The notes: a model not told the origin generated them from the letters alone. A DNA stretch of 64,000 nucleotides from Candidatus Avelusimicrobium intestinipullorum (GCA_944324635.1 CALUXC010000007.1:1-64000); one strand, 5' to 3'. Shown: positions 7,648 to 16,439, counted from the stretch's first letter. Made by a program: numbers and translations.

Positions 7648-8016
7648 ATGATTCAATTAAGAAGCATCGTAAATGTGGCCGACAATTCCGGCGCCCGCAA
7701 AGTGCAGTGCTTTAAGGTGCGCGGCGGCCACCACCGGGATATCGCAACTTTGGGAGATGTCGTGATGTGCTCCGTCAGAGATGCGATCCCTACCTCCGCC
7801 ATTAAAAAAGGCGACGTGGTCCGCGCGGTAGTGGTACGCGTAGCCCGTGAAAAGAGAAGAAAAGACGGTTCCTACATTCGTTTTGATGACAACGCCGTTT
7901 GCATCATCAACGATAACGGGGAACCCAAAGGCACCCGCGTGTTCGGGCCTATTGCCAGAGAACTCAGAGAAAAGAACTTTTTGAAAATCATTTCCCTGGC
8001 TCCCGAGGTGGTATAG
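7648..8016 (+). CDS. rplN: 50S ribosomal protein L14
   Basis: A full-length 122-residue L14, one of the most conserved ribosomal proteins. It starts [21 protein letters not shown] and ends [12 protein letters not shown]. First gene of the spc block. Confidence 0.98.
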   Translation: MIQLRSIVNVADNSGARKVQCFKVRGGHHRDIATLGDVVMCSVRDAIPTSAIKKGDVVRAVVVRVAREKRRKDGSYIRFDDNAVCIINDNGEPKGTRVFGPIARELREKNFLKIISLAPEVV

Positions 8017-8019
8017 AGT

Positions 8020-8328
8020 ATGATTATCAAGAAGAAAGATACCGTTCTGGTGTTAGCTGGTAAAGACAAAGGCAAGAAGGGCGAAGTGAAATCCGTCAAT
8101 CCGTCCAAAAACGAAGTAGTGGTGACGGGTGTGAACATGATTTCCAAGCACACGAAACCTTCTCAAAACAAGCAAGGCGGCATTATCCAGATGGAAGCGG
8201 CGTTGGACGCGTCCAACGTGGCGATCATCTGCGGCAAATGCAAAAAAGCCATGACGCCCAAAATGCAGGTTTCGGCCGACGGCAAAAAAGTGCGCGTCTG
8301 CCGCAAATGCAACGAGCCGATCATTTAA
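8020..8328 (+). CDS. rplX: 50S ribosomal protein L24, zinc-ribbon form
   Basis: A 102-residue L24 with the KOW motif (DTVLVLAGKDKGKKGEVKSV), an initiator of 50S assembly. The C-terminal half has two CxxC pairs (ICGKCKKA and VCRKCNE), the zinc-binding variant. It starts three bases after rplN. Confidence 0.97.
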   Translation: MIIKKKDTVLVLAGKDKGKKGEVKSVNPSKNEVVVTGVNMISKHTKPSQNKQGGIIQMEAALDASNVAIICGKCKKAMTPKMQVSADGKKVRVCRKCNEPII

Positions 8329-8345
8329 TCTAGGTACGAATTAAA

Positions 8346-8939
8346 ATGACTAAGAAAGAAACCAAAAACGTGACGAAAGCTCCGGAAGGGTATCAGCCCA
8401 GACTCCAGGTGCTTTACAAAGAAAAAGTGCTTCCGGCCTTGCTGAAAGATATGGGCGTAAAAAGCCCGATGGCCGCGCCTAAATTGACGAAAATCGTCAT
8501 CAACATCGGCGTGAAAGAAGCCCGCGAAGACATCAAAGCGATGGAAATTGCCAAAGACGATTTGACTGCCATCGCCGGACAGGCGGCCCAAGTAAGACGG
8601 GCCAAAAAGTCCATTTCCAACTTCAAACTCAGAGAAGGTATGCCCATTGGCGTACGCGTGACGCTGCGCGGCGCGCGGATGTATGAGTTCATGGAACGCT
8701 TCATCTGCATCGCCTGCCCCCGCATCCGCGACTTCCAGGGTTTCAACCCGAGCTTTGACGGAAAAGGCAATTTGAACCTGGGTATTAAAGAACATTATAT
8801 TTTCCCGGAAATTGATGTAGAAAAATCACCCAAAGCCCATGGTATGAACATTACGTTCGTCACCACGGCCAAGAACGATGAAAGCGGCCGCCTGCTCATG
8901 GATTACATGGGTATGCCGTTCCGCAAATCGGCTAAATAA
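8346..8939 (+). CDS. rplE: 50S ribosomal protein L5
   Basis: A 197-residue L5, which binds 5S rRNA. It is about 15 residues longer than usual at the N-terminus ([19 protein letters not shown]). The core has [32 protein letters not shown] and [12 protein letters not shown]. It is followed after 17 bases by rpsN. Confidence 0.97.
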   Translation: MTKKETKNVTKAPEGYQPRLQVLYKEKVLPALLKDMGVKSPMAAPKLTKIVINIGVKEAREDIKAMEIAKDDLTAIAGQAAQVRRAKKSISNFKLREGMPIGVRVTLRGARMYEFMERFICIACPRIRDFQGFNPSFDGKGNLNLGIKEHYIFPEIDVEKSPKAHGMNITFVTTAKNDESGRLLMDYMGMPFRKSAK

Positions 8940-8956
8940 CAGGAGCAAGAAACTTT

Positions 8957-9142
8957 ATGGCTACTAAAGCATGGGTTGCCAAAATGGCTAAAGACCAAAA
9001 GTTCGCCGTGCGCTACCACAACAGATGCCAAATCTGCGGCCGCGCGAGAGGTTACTACCGCGACTTCGGTCTCTGCCGTATCTGCCTGAGAAAGATGGCA
9101 CACCAGGGTCTCATCCCGGGTCTTAGAAAATCGAGCTGGTAA
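8957..9142 (+). CDS. rpsN: 30S ribosomal protein S14, type Z
   Basis: The short 61-residue zinc form of S14, with CQIC and CRIC pairs in the order [22 protein letters not shown]. It ends IPGLRKSSW. An AGGAG lies upstream of the ATG. Confidence 0.98.
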   Translation: MATKAWVAKMAKDQKFAVRYHNRCQICGRARGYYRDFGLCRICLRKMAHQGLIPGLRKSSW

Positions 9143-9146
9143 TTAC

Positions 9147-9213
9147 AGGAGGAGGTATCGCTTTCGGGCCAACTCCGGCAAACGGAAAGTGGCTTGGGAC
9201 GATAACCTATATT
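9147..9213 (+). other. rpsN-rpsH spacer with L4-like in-frame fragment
   Basis: This 71-base gap is unusually long for the operon. It opens with a very strong ribosome-binding sequence (AGGAGG at 9147-9152), yet the rpsH ATG is 60 bases further on. Bases 9154-9170 are identical to rplD bases 3771-3787 (17 bases). The flanking mismatches GGA/GGC, CCA/CCG and ACT/ACC are synonymous if read as GGGIAFGPTP, the L4 tunnel-loop motif, and that frame is open into rpsH. The pattern suggests a small protein-coding fragment derived from an L4 gene, not a chance match. Its origin and any function are unknown. Confidence 0.6.
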
Positions 9214-9606
9214 ATGGATCCAATCGCAGATTTCTTAACCAGAATAAGAAACGCCAATATGAAGAAAAAAGAAAAAGTGGATATCCCTTTTTCTAAAATC
9301 AAAACCGAAATTGCGCGCATCCTCAAAGAAGAAGGATACATCGCCAATTTCAAAGCCGTCCACAACGAAACCAAAGGCGGCGTGGTCAGAGTGTTTTTGA
9401 AATATACGCCGGATAATGAATGCGTAATCCAGGGCCTCAAAAGAGTGTCCAAACCGGGTTCTCGCGTTTACAGCGCTTACAACAACATTCCGAAAGTTCG
9501 CGGCGCGTTCGGTATTTCCATTCTTTCCACTTCTAAAGGATTGATGACCGATGCGCAAGCCAAAGCCGAAAAAATCGGCGGCGAGCTTTTGTGCCAGGTT
9601 TGGTAA
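9214..9606 (+). CDS. rpsH: 30S ribosomal protein S8
   Basis: A 130-residue S8, a central-domain rRNA binder. It begins MDPIADFLTRIRNA, the normal start of the family, and ends LMTDAQAKAEKIGGELLCQVW. Only a weak GGGAC is found close to this ATG; the strong AGGAGG is 60 bases upstream, separated by the L4-like fragment. A non-AUG start in that fragment (for example ATC at 9157, in frame) is possible but would add unrelated residues. Confidence 0.97.
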   Translation: MDPIADFLTRIRNANMKKKEKVDIPFSKIKTEIARILKEEGYIANFKAVHNETKGGVVRVFLKYTPDNECVIQGLKRVSKPGSRVYSAYNNIPKVRGAFGISILSTSKGLMTDAQAKAEKIGGELLCQVW

Positions 9607-9615
9607 GGGGGGAAT

Positions 9616-10167
9616 ATGAGCAGAATCGGTAAAAAAGTAATCAACATTCCCGCCAAAACCAAAGTGGAAATTAAAGAAAACGTGATTACCGCCACCGGCG
9701 CGTTGGGCACCTTGTCCTACACGATTCCGGAAGGTATCACCCCGAAAATGGACGGTGCGGTGCTGACGTTCTCCATCCCGGAAAACCGCGTGAAAGAACT
9801 CAACGCCTTGCACGGTACCACCCGCGCGAACGTTTTCAACATCATTGAAGGCGTGACGAACGGTTTTTCCAAAACGTTGGAAATCAACGGTTTGGGTTAC
9901 CGCGCGAGCGTAGCCGGTCAAAAACTCAATTTGGAATTGGGTTTCTCTCACCCCGTCAACTTGGATATCCCCGCTGGCCTCTCGGTCGTGGTGGATCCGA
10001 AAAGCGGTGCGGTGACGATTAAAGGCAGCGACAAGTTCAAAGTAGGCGATTTCGCGGCCAAAATCAGAAGAATCAGACCTCCGGAGCCCTATAAAGGCAG
10101 CGGTATTAAATACCAGGGCGAACATATCGCTCGAAAAGCCGGTAAAACTGCGGCGGGAGGCAAATAA
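9616..10167 (+). CDS. rplF: 50S ribosomal protein L6
   Basis: A 183-residue L6 with the two repeated domains of the family. The first begins [19 protein letters not shown], and the C-terminal signature [19 protein letters not shown] is clear. It is preceded by GGGGGG 8 bases after rpsH. Confidence 0.98.
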   Translation: MSRIGKKVINIPAKTKVEIKENVITATGALGTLSYTIPEGITPKMDGAVLTFSIPENRVKELNALHGTTRANVFNIIEGVTNGFSKTLEINGLGYRASVAGQKLNLELGFSHPVNLDIPAGLSVVVDPKSGAVTIKGSDKFKVGDFAAKIRRIRPPEPYKGSGIKYQGEHIARKAGKTAAGGK

Positions 10168-10169
10168 TT

Positions 10170-10535
10170 ATGGCCACTAAACAAGAGAGATATCAATTCA
10201 GAAAGGACCGCAGCCGCGGACATCTGCTTAAAAACGGTGCCCACCGCCCGCGCCTTTCCGTATACAGAAGCTTGAAATATATTTACGCCCAAATCATTGA
10301 CGACAATACCCACAGCACCTTGGTGTCTGCGACCACGTTGTCCAAAGAATTTGAGGGCAAATTTGACACCTCCGCCAAGAGCGTAGAAGCTGCCAAAGCT
10401 TTGGGCGCCGCCATCGCCAAGAAAGCGTTGGAAAAAGGCATCAGCGAAGTGATGTTTGACCGCGGCGGACGCGTGTACCACGGCAGAATCAAAGCGCTTG
10501 CGGATTCCGCCAGAGAAGCAGGATTGAAATTCTAA
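10170..10535 (+). CDS. rplR: 50S ribosomal protein L18
   Basis: A 121-residue L18, a 5S rRNA binder together with L5. It has [20 protein letters not shown] and the typical end [20 protein letters not shown]. It begins two bases after rplF. Confidence 0.97.
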   Translation: MATKQERYQFRKDRSRGHLLKNGAHRPRLSVYRSLKYIYAQIIDDNTHSTLVSATTLSKEFEGKFDTSAKSVEAAKALGAAIAKKALEKGISEVMFDRGGRVYHGRIKALADSAREAGLKF

Positions 10536-10552
10536 GGTCACAGGTGAATTTA

Positions 10553-11152
10553 ATGTCCAATGAAACGCTAGTGAAAAGCGATAACAAAAAAGAAGCGAAA
10601 GGCAAAAGAGCCGAGTTTCAAAAAGCAAGACCGCTCGCAGAAGGCAAGACGACGGTCATCCACGTAGCCAGAACGGCCAAGGTAGTCAAAGGCGGTAAAC
10701 GCTTTGGCTTCCGCGCGCTCGTAGTGGTCGGCAACGGCCAGGGCAAAGTGGGCGTTGCTATTGGCAAGGCGAATCAGGTTCAGCTGGCTATCGCCAAAGC
10801 TGAATCTCACGCGAGAAAACACATGATCACGTTCCCCATCGTGGGCGAAACGATTCCGCACGAAGTCATCGGCAAATTTGGTGCCGCTTCCGTGTGGATG
10901 AAACCCGCCGCCCCCGGTACCGGTGTAATCGCCGGCAGCGGTGCGCGCTTATTGTTTGAAGCCGCCGGTATTAAAGACGTCTTGGCCAAGAGCCTGGGCA
11001 GCTCCAACCCGTGCAACCTCGTGTACGCCACGATGGAAGCTTTCAAACAGCTTAAGAGCAAAGAAGCGGTGAACGTTATCCGCGGTAAAGCTGAAAAAGC
11101 TGCCGCCGAAGCCCCGAAAGCGGAAGAACCCGCCGAAGCGAAGGCCGAATAG
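10553..11152 (+). CDS. rpsE: 30S ribosomal protein S5
   Basis: A 199-residue S5, involved in decoding accuracy. The double-stranded-RNA-binding part has [20 protein letters not shown], and the second domain has [20 protein letters not shown] 10553 is chosen (AGG 8 bases upstream); an in-frame GTG at 10544 would add three residues. The C-terminal 20 residues are Ala/Glu-rich. rpmD normally follows but is absent here. Confidence 0.96.
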   Translation: MSNETLVKSDNKKEAKGKRAEFQKARPLAEGKTTVIHVARTAKVVKGGKRFGFRALVVVGNGQGKVGVAIGKANQVQLAIAKAESHARKHMITFPIVGETIPHEVIGKFGAASVWMKPAAPGTGVIAGSGARLLFEAAGIKDVLAKSLGSSNPCNLVYATMEAFKQLKSKEAVNVIRGKAEKAAAEAPKAEEPAEAKAE

Positions 11153-11170
11153 TTTTGTGGAGAGAATAAA

Positions 11171-11632
11171 ATGGTAACTTTGAACAAACTTTTCCCTAAA
11201 CATGGGTCTAGAAAAGAAAAAAGACGCTTGGGCTTGGGCCCCGGCTCCGGTTTGGGCAACTACTGCACCAAAGGTATGAAAGGCCAGACCTCCCGCTCCG
11301 GTAACACCCGCAAAGAAAGCAAAGAAGGCGGTCAGATGCCCTTGATCCGCCACACGCCGAAAAGCGGTTTTTCCAACAAAGACTTTGCCAGACGCTACGA
11401 TTATGTAAACGTCGGCTCGTTGGAAAAAGTGTTTGCCGCGGGTGCGGAAGTAACCCCGGAAGCCTTGAAAAAAGCCGGCATCATTCACGATGTAACCCGC
11501 GTGAAAGTGTTGGCCAACGGTTCTTTGACCAAGGCTTTGAAAGTGTCCGCCCATGGTTTTTCTGCCACCGCGAAAGCGGCGATTGAAAAAGCCGGCGGCA
11601 CCGTGACCGTGCTTGAACAGAAGACCAAATAA
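11171..11632 (+). CDS. rplO: 50S ribosomal protein L15
   Basis: A 153-residue L15. The Gly/Arg-rich N-terminal half has KRRLGLGPGSGLGNYCTKG and KGQTSRSG, and the C-terminal domain ends in KAAIEKAGGTVTVLE. The last base of the stop is the A of the secY ATG. The usual rpmD gene between rpsE and this gene is missing. Confidence 0.97.
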   Translation: MVTLNKLFPKHGSRKEKRRLGLGPGSGLGNYCTKGMKGQTSRSGNTRKESKEGGQMPLIRHTPKSGFSNKDFARRYDYVNVGSLEKVFAAGAEVTPEALKKAGIIHDVTRVKVLANGSLTKALKVSAHGFSATAKAAIEKAGGTVTVLEQKTK

Positions 11633-12969
11633 TGGCTAACAACACAGTTGCAAATATCTTTAACGCCCCCGAACTCAAGAAGAGACTTCTCTTCTTGATC
11701 GGGGCGTTGGCTGTTTTCCGGATTGCGGCCGCAATCCCAATACCCGGTATCAACACCGATGTCTTGAAACAAATGTTTGCCGCGCATCAAAACGGTATTC
11801 TTGGTTTTATGAATATCTTTTCGGGCGGCGCTTTGGGCAGATTTTCGATTTTGGCCTTGGGTATTATGCCGTACATCAACGCGTCCATCATCATGGGCCT
11901 CGTGCGCGGAGCGCATATTTTCCCCGCGCTGGACAGGATGCATAAAGAGGGTGAATCCGGCAGAAGAAAAGAAAACCAGATTACCCGTATTTTTGCACTG
12001 TTCTTGGCCTTGCTGCAGGGCGCTATGATGACGTTCGCCATCACGAAAGTGGAAGGCGCGGGCGGCGTATCTGCGGTAGTAAATCCGTCTTTTATGTTTT
12101 TCGTCACCACCGTACTGACCTTGGCGGCCGGTACGATGTTTGTGATGTGGCTGGGCGAACAGATTACGGAAAAAGGGGTGGGCAACGGTATTTCGCTCAT
12201 CATCTTTGCCGGCATCGTGGACCGCTTGCCCGGCGCGATTATGGAAGTGGTGCACCGCGTTCAGACCGAAGAAATGGATTTCTTCATGGCTTTGGTCATT
12301 TTTGCGGCGGCTGTTTTCATTACGGCGCTGGTGGTGTGGCTGGAAACGGCCCAACGCCAAATTCCGGTTCAATATGCCAAACGCCAGGTGGGGAACAAAA
12401 CCTATGGCGGGCAGACCAGCTATTTGCCGCTTAAGATAGACCAGAGCGGTGTAATCGCGGTAATCTTTGCGTCGTCCGTTATTTCTCTGCCGCTGACGAT
12501 TGCCAGCTTTAACCAAGAAGCTCCCTGGGCGCAGAAAATGCTGGAAGCCATGAACCACAGCAGCGTGCTGTACATGGTCATTTTCTCGGCGCTTATTATC
12601 TTCTTCTGCTATTTCTACAACTCCATGACGATTAACCCGTCCGATTTGGCGGATAACATGAAGAAGTGGGGCGGCTTTATTCCCGGCATTCGTCCCGGTG
12701 AACCGACCAAGAACTACATTGAATGGGTAATGAACCGCTTGACGTTCTGCGGGGCAATCTTCGTATGTTTGATTGCCGTTCTGCCGGATTTCTTCCGCGC
12801 GGAATTTAATGTAGACTTCTATTTCGGCGGCACGGCCCTGCTGATCGTGGTAGGCGTGGCGTTGGATACGGTTGGACAAGTACAAGCCCATCTGTTGGCC
12901 CGCAACTACGAGCCGCTGATGAAAGGCAGCAAAAGAATTAAAGGCCGCTGGTTTAACGTCGGCCAGTAA
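11632..12969 (+). CDS. secY: Preprotein translocase subunit SecY
   Basis: A 445-residue integral membrane protein with about ten transmembrane helices, the channel of the Sec export system. SecY signatures seen are RIAAAIPIPGIN, FSGGALGRFSILALGIMPYI, QITEKGVGNGISLIIFAGI and LADNMKKWGGFIPGIRPG. It follows rplO with a one-base overlap, the conserved end of the spc operon. The next gene is 184 bases away, beyond a structured leader. Confidence 0.98.
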   Translation: MANNTVANIFNAPELKKRLLFLIGALAVFRIAAAIPIPGINTDVLKQMFAAHQNGILGFMNIFSGGALGRFSILALGIMPYINASIIMGLVRGAHIFPALDRMHKEGESGRRKENQITRIFALFLALLQGAMMTFAITKVEGAGGVSAVVNPSFMFFVTTVLTLAAGTMFVMWLGEQITEKGVGNGISLIIFAGIVDRLPGAIMEVVHRVQTEEMDFFMALVIFAAAVFITALVVWLETAQRQIPVQYAKRQVGNKTYGGQTSYLPLKIDQSGVIAVIFASSVISLPLTIASFNQEAPWAQKMLEAMNHSSVLYMVIFSALIIFFCYFYNSMTINPSDLADNMKKWGGFIPGIRPGEPTKNYIEWVMNRLTFCGAIFVCLIAVLPDFFRAEFNVDFYFGGTALLIVVGVALDTVGQVQAHLLARNYEPLMKGSKRIKGRWFNVGQ

Positions 12970-12977
12970 TTTGAAAA

Positions 12978-13120
12978 CGGGGGAGATTTTGACCGGTCCG
13001 TTAGGGGCTGGAGCAAGGTCTCCCCGCGTTTATGCAAAGTCCGTTGGTAAACGGACGGAAAGCAAGACGGCGGAAAACCCTTTTGTGTTTAGTTCTTACG
13101 GGGACTAAATGCAAAAGGGT
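12978..13120 (+). ncRNA. Structured leader RNA upstream of adk (unclassified)
   Basis: Three stems are visible by eye. P1: 12978-12986 pairs with 13019-13026 (CGGGGGAGA with TCTCCCCG, one bulge). P2: GTCCGTT 13039-13045 pairs with AACGGAC 13049-13055. P3: 13077-13093 pairs with 13104-13120 as a continuous 17-bp helix (including two G-U pairs) with a 10-base loop. A second GTCCGTT at 12996-13002 can also pair with the P2 partner, so two folds compete. No T-run follows P3, so control of translation or processing would be more likely than termination. I could not match it to a known riboswitch. Confidence 0.5.
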
Positions 13121-13153
13121 CTGTACGTCCGAAGTGACAAAAGGAATAAGAAA

Positions 13154-13792
13154 GTGAATATCGTTTTAATGGGTTGCCCCGGTGCCGGAAAAGGCACGCA
13201 GTCTGCCAAATTGCAGGACGTTTTTCATCTGAAACATATTTCCACGGGCGATGTGCTCCGTGCGGAAATTGCTTCCGGTTCTGCGTTGGGGCAAGAAATT
13301 GCCGGCATTATCAACAAAGGAAACTTGGTGCCGGACGAATTGATGATTTCCATTTTGGAAAACATCGTCAAAGCTACGGACAAAGGAATCATTTTTGACG
13401 GTTTCCCGCGCACGGTCGCGCAAGCGAAAGCGCTGGACGCCATGATGAAACGGTTGGGCCGCGAAATTTCGGAAGTGGTGATGATTGACCTGCCGGAAAG
13501 CGAAGTGGTCAGCCGCATTACTTCCCGCCGCCAATGCCGCAAATGCGGGGAAATTTTGCATGTAACGCCCGGCACGCCGTCCAACACCTGCCCGGTGTGC
13601 GGCGGGGAACTGTACACCCGCCCGGACGATACGGCCGAACGCGTGAAACATCGTTTGGAAGTATACCACACGGAAACCCTGCCGGTGAAGTCTTATTATC
13701 AAGGCAGCGGGAAATATGTGGAAATTAAAGGGAACCAAACTCCCGAAAAAGTTTTTGAAGACATTGTCAGTGTCCTCAAGAAGGTAAAATGA
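13154..13792 (+). CDS. adk: Adenylate kinase, zinc-type LID
   Basis: A 212-residue kinase that interconverts ATP, AMP and ADP. The GTG at 13154 is chosen because AAGGAA lies 8 bases upstream and the family starts MNIVLMGCPGAGKGTQ (P-loop). An in-frame ATG at 13109 would begin inside the leader helix. AMP-binding residues are in STGDVLR and FDGFPRT. The LID domain holds four cysteines (CRKCG and CPVCGG), a structural zinc site, as in many Gram-positive enzymes. It overlaps map by four bases. Confidence 0.95.
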   Translation: MNIVLMGCPGAGKGTQSAKLQDVFHLKHISTGDVLRAEIASGSALGQEIAGIINKGNLVPDELMISILENIVKATDKGIIFDGFPRTVAQAKALDAMMKRLGREISEVVMIDLPESEVVSRITSRRQCRKCGEILHVTPGTPSNTCPVCGGELYTRPDDTAERVKHRLEVYHTETLPVKSYYQGSGKYVEIKGNQTPEKVFEDIVSVLKKVK

Positions 13793-14541
13793 TAGAAGTA
13801 AAAAACGACAGCGAACTCCAAAAAATGCGTGAAGCGGGGAAAGTGACTGCCGCGGTCCTCAAGTTGATGACCGAGATGGTCCGCCCCGGCATTTCCACGC
13901 TGGAATTGGATCAAGCGGCCGAGAAAACGATTCGCTCCTTCGGGGCGACGCCGTTATTTCTGGGCTATTATGGGTTTCCGGGGAGCATCTGCGCTTCGAT
14001 AAACGAAGAAGTCGTGCACGGAATCCCAAAAAAAGATAGAATATTAAAGAGTGGTGATATTATCAGTATCGATACGGGAGCCCGCCTTGACGGCTTCTGT
14101 TCGGATGCCGCAATCACCCTCGGTGTGGGGAAAGTTTCCGATGAAGCCCAAAGACTGATGGACGTAACCAAAAAGTCTTTATATAAGGCAATCGGGCAAG
14201 TCAAGCCGGGTAATCGCTTAGGCGATGTACAACACGCGGTGGAAACTTTTGCCATATCCCAAGGTATGGGCGTGGTGCGTGACTATTGCGGGCATGGAAT
14301 CGGCCGCAATATGCACGAGGAGCCCAGCATTCCGAATTTCGGAAAGCCGGGCACGGGGCCTTTGTTGGAGAAAGGAATGGTCCTGGCCATAGAACCCATG
14401 CTTACTGCGGGAACGTTTAGAGTCAGGGAGCTGGACGACGGTTGGACCGTGGTGACCAGAGACGGCAGTTATGCTGCCCACTTTGAGCATACGGTAGCCG
14501 TAACGGCTAACGGCAGTGAAATATTCACTGCTTTTGAATAA
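13789..14541 (+). CDS. map: Methionine aminopeptidase, type I
   Basis: A 250-residue enzyme that removes the initiator methionine from new proteins. The five metal ligands are in the expected order: two Asp in SIDTGARLDGFCSDAA, His in YCGHGIGRNMHEEP, Glu in AIEPMLTAG and Glu in FEHTVAVT. No N-terminal zinc-finger extension is present. The start overlaps adk (ATGA), so the two are coupled. The conserved secY-adk-map-infA order is kept. Confidence 0.97.
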   Translation: MIEVKNDSELQKMREAGKVTAAVLKLMTEMVRPGISTLELDQAAEKTIRSFGATPLFLGYYGFPGSICASINEEVVHGIPKKDRILKSGDIISIDTGARLDGFCSDAAITLGVGKVSDEAQRLMDVTKKSLYKAIGQVKPGNRLGDVQHAVETFAISQGMGVVRDYCGHGIGRNMHEEPSIPNFGKPGTGPLLEKGMVLAIEPMLTAGTFRVRELDDGWTVVTRDGSYAAHFEHTVAVTANGSEIFTAFE

Positions 14542-14543
14542 AA

Positions 14544-14609
14544 TTCGGACGCGCATTTTAGAAGGACAAAATGGCGCGGACGGACGTTTGTTCTGAGATT
14601 TAATCCGAA
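14544..14609 (+). promoter_or_regulatory. Hairpin leader upstream of infA
   Basis: In the 79-base map-infA gap a closing stem TTCGGA (14544-14549) / TCCGAA (14604-14609) encloses a hairpin of CGCGCATTTT (14550-14559) with AAAATGGCGCG (14568-14578, one bulged base). No T-run follows. It may set the translation level of infA or be an RNA-processing site; no known family was recognised. Confidence 0.4.
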
Positions 14610-14620
14610 CTCGGAGTTGT

Positions 14621-14833
14621 ATGAGCGATAAAATCGAAATTGAAGGTAAAGTCTTGGAAGCGCTGCCTAACGCGATGTTTAAGATTGAAATACCGGGCGG
14701 CAAAATCATTCTGGGACATATATCCGGCAAAATGAGAGTTCATCATATAAGAATTCTTCCGGGCGACAAGGTCAGGCTGGAACTTTCTCCGTACGATCTG
14801 ACCCGCGGGAGAATAACTTATAGGGAGAAATAA
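14621..14833 (+). CDS. infA: Translation initiation factor IF-1
   Basis: A 70-residue OB-fold protein that occupies the ribosomal A site during initiation. It shows [37 protein letters not shown] and ends [13 protein letters not shown], all standard. The N-terminus is two residues shorter than the common 72-residue form. The stop codon is directly followed by the rpmJ ATG. Confidence 0.97.
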   Translation: MSDKIEIEGKVLEALPNAMFKIEIPGGKIILGHISGKMRVHHIRILPGDKVRLELSPYDLTRGRITYREK

Positions 14834-14947
14834 ATGAAAGTCAGAGCCAGTGTAAAAAAGATATGTCAGAAATGCAAGATCATTAAACGCAACGGCGTGG
14901 TCCGCGTGGTTTGCGAAGTCGCGAAGCACAAACAGCGCCAAGGTTAA
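14834..14947 (+). CDS. rpmJ: 50S ribosomal protein L36
   Basis: A 37-residue protein beginning [19 protein letters not shown] and ending KHKQRQG. Three cysteines and one histidine (CQKC, C, H) form the zinc site of the C+ type. It starts on the base after the infA stop codon with GGGAGAAA upstream. Confidence 0.97.
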   Translation: MKVRASVKKICQKCKIIKRNGVVRVVCEVAKHKQRQG

Positions 14948-14968
14948 TTTATAGGAGTTTTATAAGAT

Positions 14969-15343
14969 ATGGCTAGAGTCGCAGGTATTGATTTACCGAA
15001 AAACAAAAGAATAGATGTCGCGTTGGAATACATTTATGGCATCGGCAAGAAAAACGCGAAAGAAGTGCTTGCCAAATTGAACGGCCAGATTGATCCCGCC
15101 ACCCGCGTGAAAGACTTGACCGAACAGCAGGCCGGTTTGCTCAACACCATTTTGCAGAAAGAATACAAAGTGGAAGGCGAACTGCGCCGCGAAGTAGCGC
15201 AAAACATTCACCGCACCATTGAAATTGGTTCTTACAGAGGCCAGCGCCACCGCCGCAACCTGCCGGTCCGCGGACAGCGCACCAAAACCAACAGCAGAAC
15301 CCGCCGCGGCAGAAGAAAAACCGTGGGTTCTAAAACCAAATAA
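14969..15343 (+). CDS. rpsM: 30S ribosomal protein S13
   Basis: A 124-residue S13 of the 30S head, contacting the P-site tRNA and the 50S bridge. It starts [19 protein letters not shown] and ends in the basic tail [19 protein letters not shown]. Start of the alpha block, 21 bases after rpmJ. Confidence 0.98.
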   Translation: MARVAGIDLPKNKRIDVALEYIYGIGKKNAKEVLAKLNGQIDPATRVKDLTEQQAGLLNTILQKEYKVEGELRREVAQNIHRTIEIGSYRGQRHRRNLPVRGQRTKTNSRTRRGRRKTVGSKTK

Positions 15344-15367
15344 ATTTAGAGATTAGGAATTTAACAT

Positions 15368-15790
15368 ATGGCAGAAGAAAAAGTGACAACGGCCCCGGCG
15401 GCGAAAGCTCCCGCGGCGAAAGGAAAGAAGAAAAACGCCAAAGCGCCGGTATTCGGCGTGGTGCATATTTACTGCTCGTTCAACAACACCATTGTGACTG
15501 TTTCGGACGACAAGGGCAACACGATTGCTTGGTCCACCGCCGGTTCTCACGGCTTCAAAGGCACCAAGAAAAGCACTCCGTTTGCCGCGCAAATCACCAG
15601 CAACAAAGCGGCCGAAAAAGCCGTGGCCATGGGTATGCGCGAAGTGGCCGTAAAAGTATGCGGTCCGGGCCAGGGCAGAGAAACTGCCGTGCGCGCCGTA
15701 CAGCAAGCCGGCCTTACCGTGTCTTCTATTAAAGACATCACCCCCATCCCCCACAACGGATGCAGACCGCCCAAAGCCAGGAGAGTATAA
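15368..15790 (+). CDS. rpsK: 30S ribosomal protein S11
   Basis: A 140-residue S11 of the 30S platform. The core [20 protein letters not shown] and the C-terminal [18 protein letters not shown] are typical. A Lys/Ala-rich N-terminal tail of about 25 residues precedes the fold. Confidence 0.98.
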   Translation: MAEEKVTTAPAAKAPAAKGKKKNAKAPVFGVVHIYCSFNNTIVTVSDDKGNTIAWSTAGSHGFKGTKKSTPFAAQITSNKAAEKAVAMGMREVAVKVCGPGQGRETAVRAVQQAGLTVSSIKDITPIPHNGCRPPKARRV

Positions 15791-15796
15791 AAATTT

Positions 15797-16426
15797 ATGT
15801 CTAGATATACAGGACCCAGCTGCAAAAAGTGCAGAAAATTAGATTGCAAACTTTTCTTGAAAGGAACCAAATGCTACACCAACTGCGTCATTGACAAGTT
15901 GGCGGCCGTAACCAAACGCGGCGGCAAAGTGAGAAAAGCCAAAGTATCCGAATACGGCGTTCGCTTGCAGGAAAAACAGAAAGCCAGACTGCAGTCCGGC
16001 ATGTCGGAAATTCCGTTCCGCAATTTGTTTGACGCTGCCGCCAAGGCCGAAGGCCAGACGGGTGAAAACTTCTTGCGCAAACTGGAAACCCGCTTGGACA
16101 ATGTTGTGCGCCGCTTGGGCTTTGCGGTTTCTTTGAAATCCGCCCGCCAGATTGTGCTGCACGGTTATGTGACCGTTAACGGCAAAGCCGTCAACGTTCC
16201 GTCCTACCAGCTGCGCATCGGCGATAAAGTGGCCTTGAACAGCGCTTTGGCTGAAAACGCCCAAGTGAAACAAGCCCTTACCGAAGCCGAAAAACGCAAT
16301 CAGCGGCCCAGCTTTTTGGAATATGACGCGGAGAAGATGACCGGTAAACTCTTAAGATGGCCCGACAGAGCGGAAATGTCCTACCCTGTCAACGAGCAGC
16401 TCATCGTCGAATACTACTCTAAATAG
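15797..16426 (+). CDS. rpsD: 30S ribosomal protein S4, zinc form
   Basis: A 209-residue S4, a primary 16S rRNA binder. The N-terminus carries four cysteines (CKKCRKLDC and KCYTNC) in the place of the zinc site of C+ S4 proteins. The S4 RNA-binding domain follows near residue 95 (RLDNVVRRLGFA ... HGYVTVNGKAV). S4 autoregulates the alpha operon in E. coli; no such leader was identified here. Confidence 0.97.
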   Translation: MSRYTGPSCKKCRKLDCKLFLKGTKCYTNCVIDKLAAVTKRGGKVRKAKVSEYGVRLQEKQKARLQSGMSEIPFRNLFDAAAKAEGQTGENFLRKLETRLDNVVRRLGFAVSLKSARQIVLHGYVTVNGKAVNVPSYQLRIGDKVALNSALAENAQVKQALTEAEKRNQRPSFLEYDAEKMTGKLLRWPDRAEMSYPVNEQLIVEYYSK

Positions 16427-16439
16427 TTTGGAGGATACA

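Noticed and set aside
11485-12891. A 468-residue minus-strand frame opposite secY
   Set aside because: Antisense shadow of secY; the composition is rich in His, Arg and Gln, as expected from reverse reading of GC-biased codons.
12970-13153. Known riboswitch classes (c-di-GMP, ydaO, cobalamin, purine, SAM, glutamine) for the adk leader
   Set aside because: None of the conserved sequence cores that I recall fits; left as unclassified structured leader.
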